A DNA stretch of 64,000 bases from Neobacillus sp. SuZ13 (GTDB lineage: Bacteria > Bacillota > Bacilli > Bacillales > Cytobacillaceae). A program made the translations under genes and the position numbers. The notes below the pieces were generated by a model. It saw only the letters and a program-made list of their open reading frames with translations, had not been told where the DNA came from and made no database searches. Below, piece after piece: positions 27,147 through 35,072 of this stretch; position 1 is the stretch's first letter, and every line of letters begins with the position of its first letter. The DNA lies in NCBI RefSeq assembly GCF_030123365.1, contig NZ_CP126107.1:1597501-1661500 (forward strand). Reading direction: 5' to 3'.

Positions 27147-27782
27147 ATGGTACGTGTTTTGTATATAACGGCACATCCTCACAATGAAACACAGTCCTAT
27201 AGTATGGCTGTAGGTAAGGCTTTTATTGATAGCTATAAACAAGTTAATACCAGTGATGAGGTTATTCATCTAGATCTGTATAAAGAAAATATACCTCATA
27301 TTGATGCTGATGTTTTTAGCGGATGGGGCAAGCTCCGTTCCGGTCAAAGCTTTGATGAACTAACTGGAGAGGAGAAGCAAAAAGTCAGCCGTCTTAACGA
27401 GTTAAGTGAGCAGTTTGTGAGTGCCGATAAATATGTATTTGTCACGCCTCTATGGAATTTCTCATTTCCACCGATTATGAAGGCTTATCTTGATTCAGTA
27501 GCTGTTGCAGGAAAGACTTTTAAATATACGGAAAAAGGTCCAATTGGTTTGTTAACGGATAAAAAAGCCCTGCATATACAAGCAAGAGGTGGATTTTACT
27601 CTGAGGGGCCTGCAGCAGAGATGGAAATGGGACACCGGTATATTAGTGTGATGATGAGTTTCTTTGGTGTTCCTTCCCTTGAGGGACTATTTGTAGAAGG
27701 TCACAATGCCATGCCTGACAAAGCACAAGAAATTAAAGAAAATGCAATTGCAAGAGCAAAAGATTTGGCACATACCTTTTAA
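27147..27782 (+). CDS. FMN-dependent NADH-azoreductase
   Basis: This 211-residue flavodoxin-fold enzyme reduces azo compounds and quinones by two-electron transfer from NADH. Motifs are [18 protein letters not shown] (FMN phosphate loop), [18 protein letters not shown] and [12 protein letters not shown]. It belongs to the AzoR family, as do the MhqR-controlled azoreductase of B. subtilis. No MhqR-like palindrome is visible upstream. The RBS is AAAGGTGG. Confidence 0.9.
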   Translation: MVRVLYITAHPHNETQSYSMAVGKAFIDSYKQVNTSDEVIHLDLYKENIPHIDADVFSGWGKLRSGQSFDELTGEEKQKVSRLNELSEQFVSADKYVFVTPLWNFSFPPIMKAYLDSVAVAGKTFKYTEKGPIGLLTDKKALHIQARGGFYSEGPAAEMEMGHRYISVMMSFFGVPSLEGLFVEGHNAMPDKAQEIKENAIARAKDLAHTF

Positions 27783-27801
27783 AAGTATCGCGAGTTTGAT
27801 G

Positions 27802-27834
27802 AAAAGAGGCAGAAGAAATCTGTCTCTTTTTTTA
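27802..27834 (+). terminator. Terminator of the azoreductase gene
   Basis: AAAGAGGCAGA/TCTGTCTCTTT stem (one G-U) followed by T7. Confidence 0.75.
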
Positions 27835-27908
27835 TGAACTTTTACCAAGTATTCCCTCGATATATCCTGTATACTAGTAGTAGATTTAATAAGGAGGAAT
27901 CGAACACG

Positions 27909-28694
27909 ATGGAGTTAAATTTAACAGGTAAAACAGCTTTGGTTGTTGCTTCGAGTCAGGGCCTAGGATTTGCAATAGCTGAACGTTTAGTAAAAGAGGG
28001 AGCAAACGTTATGATTTCTGGCCGTGAAGAGGAAAAGCTGAGACAGAAAGCAAGTCAGCTTGAATCTATCGGTATGGGAAAAGTAGCCTACCAAAAAACT
28101 GACATAATGAATGTAAACGATATTAATCAGTTGGTAAAAGTAACTGCAGATACATTTCAAAGAATTGATTTGCTAGTGAACAATGCTGGAGGTCCTCCTG
28201 CAGGTTCGTTTGAGGAATTAACAGATGAAGAATGGCAGAATTCCTTTGAATTGAATTTATTATCATATGTTCGTCTAATTCGTGCAGCATTGCCCTATTT
28301 AAAACAACAAGGGGGAAAAATTCTTAACATCGCATCTAGTTCAATTAAAGAACCGATACCAGGATTGATTCTTTCAAACACTTTTCGGACAGGTATTGTT
28401 GGACTTTCAAAGACACTAGCATCGGAGTTAGCTCCCTATAATATTTTAATTAATACGATTGCGCCTGGTCGAATTGCAACGGACCGAGTTAATCATTTAG
28501 ATCAAGTAAACGCAGATAAATTAGGGGTGGACAGGGAAACAATTGCATTAAAGGCTAAAGAAGGAATTCCTTTAAAAAGATATGGAACTCCTGAGGAATT
28601 TGCAAATGTTGCCGCTTTCCTATTATCTGATGCTAATTCCTATATGACAGGCAGTTCATTCTTAGTGGATGGAGGGATGATCAAAACAATCTAA
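27909..28694 (+). CDS. SDR-family protein lacking the canonical catalytic residues
   Basis: This 261-residue Rossmann protein aligns by eye with 3-oxoacyl-ACP reductase-like SDRs: NNAGGPPAGSFEEL, NLLSYVRLIRAALP and the SFLVDGGM end. It departs from the classical enzymes at key places. The TGxxxGxG nucleotide motif reads ASSQGLG, and where YxxxK should follow the catalytic Ser the sequence is SNTFR, so both Tyr and Lys are replaced. A known BKR-like SDR subgroup is described as lacking a perfect match to both motifs. The ATG at 27909 follows AAGGAGGAATCG. Substrate unknown. Confidence 0.85.
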   Translation: MELNLTGKTALVVASSQGLGFAIAERLVKEGANVMISGREEEKLRQKASQLESIGMGKVAYQKTDIMNVNDINQLVKVTADTFQRIDLLVNNAGGPPAGSFEELTDEEWQNSFELNLLSYVRLIRAALPYLKQQGGKILNIASSSIKEPIPGLILSNTFRTGIVGLSKTLASELAPYNILINTIAPGRIATDRVNHLDQVNADKLGVDRETIALKAKEGIPLKRYGTPEEFANVAAFLLSDANSYMTGSSFLVDGGMIKTI

Positions 28695-28782
28695 AACAAA
28701 GTTTTTTCCTATATTAACCTTTCTTTACGTTTATTACCGATGTATTTTGGCTATGGTAAAAATATTAAGGGAGTGTTATTAC

Positions 28783-29256
28783 ATGCTGAAAAATATTCGA
28801 TTAATGACTGTTTTGCTCTTGGTTCTATGTGGGTCCATGCTAATAAGTGGCTGTGGTTTACTTTTTTCCAATGAATTAATTGTCAATCGTTATGCAGATG
28901 CTTTGTTGACAAAAAACAATGAATTACAGTTCCGATTTCGAATTAACAATGAAATCTTATCAGGGCAGCAATTATATAAGGTAAAAGTGACTATTCATGA
29001 TGATAAACTAGCAGCTGCAATTGGGAAAAGAGAAATAGTTTACGGCGAAGATCAAGTGTTAAACGGTGAATATTTAGAAGTAAAAGGAAAAAGCGGAAAA
29101 TATATTTTTATGGACCCGCTTCCTCTGAAAGAAGATTTACATATTCATGAACTTAAAAACATGATAGAAAAGGATAATGCGGTTTCGATTGAAGTATTTA
29201 ATAATCAAGAAGTATTCGGCCGTGCCTATTTAACAAACTTTTCATCAGAGTTGTAA
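28783..29256 (+). CDS. Putative lipoprotein, 157 residues
   Basis: The protein has a type II signal peptide with lipobox LISGC, so the mature form starts at Cys and is anchored outside the membrane. The rest is a single hydrophilic, probably beta-rich domain (YKVKVTIHDDKLAAAIGKRE, VFGRAYLTNFSSEL) I do not recognise. The ATG at 28783 follows AAGGGAG; a longer frame from 28747 would bury the signal peptide. It is a single-gene unit with a strong terminator after it. Confidence 0.75.
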   Translation: MLKNIRLMTVLLLVLCGSMLISGCGLLFSNELIVNRYADALLTKNNELQFRFRINNEILSGQQLYKVKVTIHDDKLAAAIGKREIVYGEDQVLNGEYLEVKGKSGKYIFMDPLPLKEDLHIHELKNMIEKDNAVSIEVFNNQEVFGRAYLTNFSSEL

Positions 29257-29325
29257 ATTATGATTATGTTGGGATGAAAAAGGACAAAATAAAAATGTGC
29301 ATAATATTGGAGATGGAGCACAAAG

Positions 29326-29360
29326 GCTGGAGCGATTGGGACGCTCCGGTTTTTTTTTTG
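29326..29360 (+). terminator. Terminator downstream of the lipoprotein gene
   Basis: CTGGAGCG/CGCTCCGG stem followed by T10. It also lies just ahead of the ykwC-like gene. Confidence 0.85.
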
Positions 29361-29419
29361 CCAAATTTTTTTTGTATAATGCTAAAATTAAAAAGATAAT
29401 AAACATGAGAGGGATGATG

Positions 29420-30298
29420 ATGTTGCTTACACCAGAAAATACGGTGATTGGTTTTATTGGTACTGGGGTTATGGGAAAAAGTATGGCAGGGCATTTATTA
29501 AAGGCGGGATACTCCTTAGTTGTGTATTCAAGGACAAAGGAAAAAGCACAAGAACTATTAGATCAAGGTGCAGAGTGGGCTGCAACACCCAAAGTGGTGG
29601 CTGAAAAGGCATCGGTAACATTTACAATGGTCGGGTATCCAACCGATGTGGAGGAAATATACCTTGGTGGAGATGGTTTAATCAATAATGGAAATCCAGG
29701 TAGTTACTTTATCGATATGACAACCTCCTCCCCTTCACTTGCGCTTAGAATTTATGAGGAAGCAAAGAAAAAAGGGATTCAGGCTATAGATGCACCAGTA
29801 TCTGGTGGAGATGTAGGAGCAAAAGAGGCTAAGCTCTCAATCATGATCGGGGGTGAAAAGGAAGCTTTTGATGAGATGCGGCCTATTTTAGAATTAATGG
29901 GAACGAACGTAGTCTATCAAGGTAAACCAGGTGCGGGACAGCATACAAAAATGTGCAATCAAATTGCCATTGCTTCAAATATGATGGGTGTCTGTGAAGC
30001 GATAATTTATGCTGAAAAAGCTGGCCTGGACCCTGAAAATGTCCTTAAAAGTATAACCACGGGGGCTGCTGGCAGCTGGTCGTTGAGTAATCTTGCTCCA
30101 AGAATGTTAGCAGGAAATTTTGAACCTGGTTTTTACATAAAGCATTTTATTAAGGATATGAAAATTGCGATAGATGAAGCAGAACGAATGGAGATGGAAG
30201 TACCAGGTCTTTCCTTAGCAAAGTCTTTATATGATCAATTAGCAGAAAGAGGAGAAGAAAATAGCGGGACTCAAGCACTTTATAAATATTGGAAGTGA
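29420..30298 (+). CDS. ykwC: 3-hydroxyisobutyrate dehydrogenase-like NAD(P) oxidoreductase
   Basis: This 292-residue member of the beta-hydroxyacid dehydrogenase family has the N-terminal dinucleotide motif VIGFIGTGVMGKSMAGHLL, the substrate motif DAPVSGGDVGAKEAKLS and the catalytic Lys region KPGAGQHTKMCNQ. Substrates are small 3-hydroxyacids in general; the exact one is unknown. Several ATGs cluster at 29405-29420; the last follows GAGAGGG at a good distance. The symbol is from similarity and synteny with B. subtilis ykwC. Confidence 0.85.
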   Translation: MLLTPENTVIGFIGTGVMGKSMAGHLLKAGYSLVVYSRTKEKAQELLDQGAEWAATPKVVAEKASVTFTMVGYPTDVEEIYLGGDGLINNGNPGSYFIDMTTSSPSLALRIYEEAKKKGIQAIDAPVSGGDVGAKEAKLSIMIGGEKEAFDEMRPILELMGTNVVYQGKPGAGQHTKMCNQIAIASNMMGVCEAIIYAEKAGLDPENVLKSITTGAAGSWSLSNLAPRMLAGNFEPGFYIKHFIKDMKIAIDEAERMEMEVPGLSLAKSLYDQLAERGEENSGTQALYKYWK

Positions 30299-30307
30299 TA
30301 ATTGGAT

Positions 30308-30338
30308 TGAATAAATTCCTCCTATCTATTTGAAACTA
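30308..30338 (+). promoter_or_regulatory. Candidate sigma-G type promoter of the 59-residue gene
   Basis: TGAATA at 30308-30313 equals the sigma-G/sigma-F -35 consensus. After 18 bases GAAACTA at 30332-30338 fits the CATACTA -10 at 5 of 7. Positioned 33 bases before the start codon. Confidence 0.35.
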
Positions 30339-30371
30339 TGAGAGAAATCTTCATATAGGAGGAATTGTATC

Positions 30372-30551
30372 ATGGCTAAAAGGACGAAAAAGAACGACGC
30401 TAAACAAAAAAATAAAAAGGGATTTGATTCTGCAGTTGCCAACGAAGAATTCGCCACTGAAATAGGTTCAGCAGCGGCAAATCAAGCTCATAAAGAAAAA
30501 GCAAAAAAAGAAAAAGCACCTAAAAATAATGGAAAATACAAAGGGCAGTAA
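30372..30551 (+). CDS. Small lysine-rich protein, gamma-type SASP-like, 59 residues
   Basis: The protein reads MAKRTKKNDAKQKNKKGFDS, then AVANEEFATEIGSAAANQAHK, then a Lys-rich tail ending GKYKGQ. The NEEFATEIGS stretch resembles the GTEFATET repeat core of gamma-type small acid-soluble spore proteins, present here once. The RBS (TAGGAGGAATTG) is excellent, and a terminator follows. A sigma-G-like promoter upstream would fit forespore expression. The spore assignment is an inference from a short motif. Confidence 0.6.
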   Translation: MAKRTKKNDAKQKNKKGFDSAVANEEFATEIGSAAANQAHKEKAKKEKAPKNNGKYKGQ

Positions 30552-30561
30552 TACTTACATC

Positions 30562-30595
30562 TTAAGACCCTCACATTCATTGTGAGGGTCTTAAA
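30562..30595. terminator. Bidirectional terminator between the 59-residue gene and patA
   Basis: TTAAGACCCTCACA/TGTGAGGGTCTTAA, a perfect 14-bp stem with a 5-base loop. Confidence 0.9.
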
Positions 30596-30601
30596 TTTTC
30601 C

Positions 30602-31759
30602 CTATTTCAAGTTTTTCAAGAATGGTTCTAGCCGGTTTAGGCCGATTTCTAATAATTCCATGGAACATGCAAACGATAAACGGAAATAGCCCTCGCCATA
30701 TTCTGAGAAAGCACTACCTGGAACAACAGCCACTTTTGTTTCTTGAACAAGCTTAAGACAGAAATCAAAGCTGTTTAATGCGATGGTTTCAGGGATTTTT
30801 ATAAAGAAATAAAATGCACCATCTGGCTTAATGACATTAAGTTCCATAGCAGATAAACGCTTGTAGACATATTCTCTTCTTTTTAAATATTCTTCTTTCA
30901 TAACAAGCGCGTCATCAATACCTGTTGTTAATGCCGCATAGGCTGCCTTCTGTGCAATGGAAGTGGCACAAGAAATATTATATTGATGAACCTTTAAAAT
31001 ATGTTTTGCAATGCTATCAGGGGCAAATAAAAAGCCGATTCTCCAGCCTGTCATTGAATGGGATTTTGATAATCCATTAATGAGGATGGTTTGTTCCTTT
31101 AGAAAGGCGGCAATTGACTTATGTGGCTGATCATAGGTAAGCTCGCTGTATATTTCGTCTGCCAGGATAAAAATATTTTTATTCTTAATAAAATCAGCTA
31201 TTTCTCTTAATTCTGATTCTGAGAGACTTACTCCCGTTGGGTTAGAAGGGTAGGGGAGTACGATACAGCGGGTTTTCTCAGTAATAAAGGGTTTAATCAT
31301 TTCTAGAGTAAACCGAAACTGATTCTGTCGAATATCGACATGGACTGCGGTGGCTCCCATCATATTAATAATTGGTTCATAGCCAGGGTAAATCGGCCCC
31401 GGTAGAAGAACTTCAGAACCTTCTGTTAAAATAGTCCGAAATGCAATATCGATTGCCTCGCTTGCCCCTGCAGTAACGATAACCTCTGAATCAGGTTTGT
31501 AATCCAAGCCATATTTAGTTTTAACGAAATTACAAGCAGCTACCCTTAATTCTAATGTTCCTGCATTATGGGTATATGAAGTGAAGTTTTGCTTAATCGC
31601 ATCAATACCGGCCGCTTTCACATGTTCTGGTGTAGGAAAATCAGGCTGCCCAATCGTAAAGGAAATTAAGTCATCGACATCGGCTACCATATTAAAAAAC
31701 TTTCTAATTCCGGAGATTTCGATATTTTTTACACGTTCATTGATTAAATGCTCCAACAT
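30602..31759 (-). CDS. patA: PLP aminotransferase PatA (N-acetyl-LL-diaminopimelate aminotransferase type)
   Basis: This 385-residue fold-type I aminotransferase has PYPSNPTGVSLSE, ILADEIYSELTY and the Schiff-base Lys in INGLSKSHSMTGWRIGF. PatA of B. subtilis is assigned to the acetylated diaminopimelate route of lysine synthesis, where it would supply the N-acetyl-LL-DAP that DapL deacetylates; dapH and dapL are at 39.9-41.8 kb here. The ATG at 31759 follows AAGGATGG. Substrate is by family. Confidence 0.85.
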   Translation of the reverse strand: MLEHLINERVKNIEISGIRKFFNMVADVDDLISFTIGQPDFPTPEHVKAAGIDAIKQNFTSYTHNAGTLELRVAACNFVKTKYGLDYKPDSEVIVTAGASEAIDIAFRTILTEGSEVLLPGPIYPGYEPIINMMGATAVHVDIRQNQFRFTLEMIKPFITEKTRCIVLPYPSNPTGVSLSESELREIADFIKNKNIFILADEIYSELTYDQPHKSIAAFLKEQTILINGLSKSHSMTGWRIGFLFAPDSIAKHILKVHQYNISCATSIAQKAAYAALTTGIDDALVMKEEYLKRREYVYKRLSAMELNVIKPDGAFYFFIKIPETIALNSFDFCLKLVQETKVAVVPGSAFSEYGEGYFRLSFACSMELLEIGLNRLEPFLKNLK

Positions 31760-31851
31760 TGTCCATCCTTCCGAGTGAGGCTTAATTTCAGTTTTTATGT
31801 ATAAAATGATTATAGACTATTTTCGGGTGAAGATTCTACCAAACAGGAATG

Positions 31852-31884
31852 AAAAAAACGATCTGAGCTCTCAGACCGTTTTTG
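31852..31884 (-). terminator. Terminator of the 66-residue cysteine-rich gene
   Basis: On the minus strand, AACGGTCTGAGAGCTCAGATCG folds into a stem with one mismatch and is followed by TTTTTTT. Confidence 0.75.
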
Positions 31885-31916
31885 GGGGAGGGGAGGTTAT
31901 AACAAATTAAAGTGTT

Positions 31917-32117
31917 TTAGTAGCCATAGTCCCAGTCAATTTCGTCTTCGTGCCAAAATACAGGGGACACAAAACCGAAATTAACTAATTTATTTTCGAG
32001 TTTGCAATTACATTGTTCGCAGCCACATTGATCTTTAATCTCTTCATAAATAGAGTGATCAATATCTTCAATAAATGTAACCTTTTGTTCCTGGAAAAGA
32101 ATCGCAGTTCCTTTCAT
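31917..32117 (-). CDS. Hypothetical cysteine-rich protein, 66 residues
   Basis: This small acidic protein has a central CGCEQCNC cluster that could bind a metal or form disulfides, and an aromatic acidic tail (FWHEDEIDWDYGY). I do not recognise a family. The ATG at 32117 follows AGAGGTGC and a terminator comes 33 bases after the stop, so it is a single-gene unit. There is no signal peptide. Confidence 0.65.
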   Translation of the reverse strand: MKGTAILFQEQKVTFIEDIDHSIYEEIKDQCGCEQCNCKLENKLVNFGFVSPVFWHEDEIDWDYGY

Positions 32118-32252
32118 TGGTTAAGCACCTCTTTGAATAGATTTATCTTATAACTGTATTGTAAATCTGTTGTGAATACGCGTCTATATATTAGTGATAT
32201 TGTTCACAAAATTATCACGAAGCTGTTTGTGAAAAAGGACAGATTTACAAAA

Positions 32253-32277
32253 TAAAAAAGCCAGGAGACCTGGCTTC
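32253..32277 (-). terminator. Terminator of ykyB
   Basis: AAGCCAGG/CCTGGCTT stem with a 3-base loop, followed on the minus strand by TTTTTTA and overlapping the ykyB stop region. Confidence 0.85.
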
Positions 32278-32752
32278 AAGAGTATCGTTCGCCTAATTTT
32301 TTGAAGATAGGCTTTTGATAGGTTTTGCTCTTTTTATTTTTCGGTGGCATTTGCTCGAGATCAGAGATACCTGTATAAAGTTGAAGTAATGCTTTTGCTG
32401 AATTAAGGGAGAGTGTTGCTTTTGGATTTCGTACTCGTTCGTCTAATTTCCCAAAATGGGGTAGATTTAGAAAGTCAGTTTTCGTTGGAGGCATATGGAA
32501 TGTGTACCTTCCACATTCAACTAGCACATCGGATTGCTGTTGACTATTTCGCGGATTTTCAGAAAAATGGAGACCCACTTTTTTCGCTTTACCTTCGTCA
32601 ATTAATTTCTTTAGTGTTTCCTGTTTTAATTTGTACAATAATTTGGGATTAGGTGCTGTTTTGGCATGGCGATTCACAATAAAGACAGCTTGTGCGAGGT
32701 TATCGATGGTTAGATTTAGATTGATTAGGGGGCCTTTCTGATCACGATTCAA
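32276..32752 (-). CDS. ykyB: YkyB-like protein
   Basis: This 158-residue soluble protein matches my memory of the YkyB family: LAQAVFIVNRHAKTAPNPKLLYKLK at the N-terminus, VGLHFSENPRNSQQQSDVLVECG in the middle and a basic C-terminal tail. Function is not known. It starts with TTG at 32752, nine bases after AAAGGAGA; no in-frame ATG lies nearby. B. subtilis ykyB is in the same neighbourhood as patA and ykuE. Confidence 0.82.
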   Translation of the reverse strand: MNRDQKGPLINLNLTIDNLAQAVFIVNRHAKTAPNPKLLYKLKQETLKKLIDEGKAKKVGLHFSENPRNSQQQSDVLVECGRYTFHMPPTKTDFLNLPHFGKLDERVRNPKATLSLNSAKALLQLYTGISDLEQMPPKNKKSKTYQKPIFKKLGERYS

Positions 32753-32895
32753 AATATGTTCTCCTTTCAGTTATATAAAACATTTATATTATACCTTTTT
32801 TATTAAGAAAAGGGAATATAATGTTTTTATTGTAAAATATAAACAATCGAATGTACAAACATTATTGTAAAATATAAGAACTTTTTCTAATTGCA

Positions 32896-32932
32896 AAAAA
32901 CTCCCAATCTAAATTGAGGAGGAGTTTTTTTG
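32896..32932 (-). terminator. Terminator of ykuE
   Basis: AAAAAACTCC and GGAGTTTTTT arms around an interrupted inner stem, at the ykuE 3' end. Confidence 0.8.
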
Positions 32933-32933
32933 C

Positions 32934-33806
32934 TTACTTTTCGGATCTAAGCGTAAAGATAGTTAACTCAGGTTTTGACAAAAAGCGAAAGGGGAGACGA
33001 GTGGTTCCAATCCCTCTATTTACATAAAGTGATAGGTGAGAATCGTCACCAACCGAATAAAGACCTTCTGGGTATAATTGGCCAAAGGGAGGAGTCACAA
33101 GTGCTCCCAAAAATGGGATTTTAATCTGTCCACCATGACTATGGCCGCTGAGCTGCCAGTAGACCGGATATTGTGCCGCTGTTTCTGCAAGATCAGGTGC
33201 ATGCGATAATAATATATTAAAAGTATTGTTAGGTACATTTTTTAAAGCTAATGGCAGATTGGGATTCCCTAACATCGCATCATCAATTCCGAGCAAATAG
33301 ATGCTGCTCCCATCGCTCATTTTAACGGGAGCTGATTCATTTAAAAGTACGCTGAAATCAGAGTTCACCATGATATTTCTATAAATATCAGAACCATATC
33401 CCCCATGATCATGATTTCCGAAAATGCAGTATTTTCCAAGTGGAGCATGTAAACTCTTTAAAATCGTCATCAATTTATTAATTTCGGTATATTGATTGGG
33501 CTCGTCCATTAAATCTCCAGTAAACAAAATAATATCCGGTTGAAGACTATTAATTTTCTTTACTAATTTAGTAAATTGGTGAAGATTATATTGAAAACCT
33601 AAATGGGTATCACTAAATTGAACTAGTTTTATCCCATCAAAGCTTTTTGGGATTAGTGGATGTTTTATTTGAAGTTCTTGTATATCAAGTAATGAAGGCT
33701 CAATTCGATTGGCATATAGAAATCCACCCGAACTTAATCCAAGAAGGGTAAGGACTGAGCCAATTGATCGTCTTAAAAACGTTCTCCTCGTCTGTTTTTT
33801 AGCCAT
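32934..33806 (-). CDS. ykuE: Tat-exported metallophosphoesterase
   Basis: This 290-residue enzyme starts with a twin-arginine signal (KKQTRRTFLRRS then a hydrophobic Ser/Leu segment), so it is exported folded by the Tat system. The catalytic domain has the calcineurin-like metal motifs FSDTHLG, FTGDLMDE, FGNHDHGG, LSHAPD and GHSHGGQ. YkuE of B. subtilis is a known Tat-dependent wall-associated phosphoesterase. Substrate unknown. Confidence 0.92.
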   Translation of the reverse strand: MAKKQTRRTFLRRSIGSVLTLLGLSSGGFLYANRIEPSLLDIQELQIKHPLIPKSFDGIKLVQFSDTHLGFQYNLHQFTKLVKKINSLQPDIILFTGDLMDEPNQYTEINKLMTILKSLHAPLGKYCIFGNHDHGGYGSDIYRNIMVNSDFSVLLNESAPVKMSDGSSIYLLGIDDAMLGNPNLPLALKNVPNNTFNILLSHAPDLAETAAQYPVYWQLSGHSHGGQIKIPFLGALVTPPFGQLYPEGLYSVGDDSHLSLYVNRGIGTTRLPFRFLSKPELTIFTLRSEK

Positions 33807-34026
33807 TTTTTCTACCAGCCTATCTTTTATTTACCTAAAAAAGTAGAGTCTTTCTGTATTTTCATTAAAAACGAAAAATAAAGCAAGTGGAAGGGTACTT
33901 TGTATGTGTTTATTCAAAAAATAATAAAATATTCATAAAAGCAGCCAATGTTGGCTCATGTTACTGGCCTGTTGAAAAGCTATGTATTATATAATAATTA
34001 TAACAAAATAACGCGGTGAACTATTG

Positions 34027-34058
34027 AAAAAAGGCTATCGAAATTTTTTCGACAGCCT
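34027..34058 (-). terminator. Terminator of the C39-like lipoprotein gene
   Basis: On the minus strand AGGCTGTCGAAA and TTTCGATAGCCT form a 12-bp stem with one mismatch, then TTTTTT. Confidence 0.88.
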
Positions 34059-34083
34059 GTTCAGCCAATGTTGGCTGCTTTTC

Positions 34084-34938
34084 TTAATGATAACTAACGG
34101 CGCGGCTTTTTAATGCCTTCCAAGATGATATAAATTGTTGTTTTCCAACCCGTACTTTTTTTCTACCCGAAAGGGGGTCATTTAAGTAGACATAATTGTT
34201 GTCATACCCTACTAAGACGACGGCATGTAAATCAAGGGGGGTTTTAATATATTGCTTCCCGTGGTACCAGCCCTCCCAACGGTCAGGCAGGCGGTAATCC
34301 CCGGTTGTCCATACTACGACAGGATATCCAGCAGATACATGCTCTAATACTTGATCGAATGGCTTGTTTGTTAAATTAACCGCTCTTCCAGGAAGCTTTT
34401 GGTTGATTAGGGCAATCATTGGTTGATCAAATACAGCATAGCCAGATCGATGGCCAGTCATATCCCCAACAAAGCCGTCAGCAGGGTTTCCCCAACGTAA
34501 AATATCACCCTTTGGTGATTTAATTAACGGGTCAGAATCTTTCCTAACAGATCGGTAAAGGTCGATTTTGCTTGTTTTAACTCCTGCATAATTTAATACC
34601 ATTGCAAGGCTTGTGACCTCACAACCGTATCGTAATTCAGGATTTTGCTTAATTAGCACTACATTCAGCATTGCGGAGTCTTTTTTCTTTTGGGTGGTAG
34701 TAACAGACTTGCTTTTATTAACTGAATTCTTAACATTTATCACTTGCTCTTTTACATCGTTCATATTGTATGGAGTACTATTTAACTTAGTTGCTGAAGA
34801 GTTGGGTGTTTTATCTTCTACTGTTACCGAAGAAAGAGGCTGTTTCTTTTCAATTTTGTCATTGGTATCAGCATCAAAGTGACTACATCCAAGCATAGGA
34901 AGGATCATCGTTAATAAACAAAGTCTTTTCAAAAACAT
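34084..34938 (-). CDS. C39-like peptidase lipoprotein
   Basis: The protein is a predicted lipoprotein (basic FLKR start, hydrophobic core, lipobox PMLGC) with a Ser/Lys-rich linker to about residue 95, then a papain-like C39 domain. The catalytic Cys is in LRYGCEVTSLAMVLNYAG, the His in LDLHAVVLVGYD and the Asp/Asn in YLNDPLSGRKKV. Unlike bacteriocin exporters there is no ABC part. The ATG at 34938 is only two bases from GGAGG; a TTG at 34932 is at seven bases and may be the true start. Role at the cell surface is unknown. Confidence 0.8.
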   Translation of the reverse strand: MFLKRLCLLTMILPMLGCSHFDADTNDKIEKKQPLSSVTVEDKTPNSSATKLNSTPYNMNDVKEQVINVKNSVNKSKSVTTTQKKKDSAMLNVVLIKQNPELRYGCEVTSLAMVLNYAGVKTSKIDLYRSVRKDSDPLIKSPKGDILRWGNPADGFVGDMTGHRSGYAVFDQPMIALINQKLPGRAVNLTNKPFDQVLEHVSAGYPVVVWTTGDYRLPDRWEGWYHGKQYIKTPLDLHAVVLVGYDNNYVYLNDPLSGRKKVRVGKQQFISSWKALKSRAVSYH

Positions 34939-35072
34939 ATCCTCCTTATCAAACAACTTGGGTATAGGATATGATTGTTTCTAGGCGGCTATAATGGTAT
35001 CCTTTTGGAAAAGAACGATAATTCTTACATAAGCGTATGGTATAATAAGAAAAAATTTTTGGAGGTACTTGG

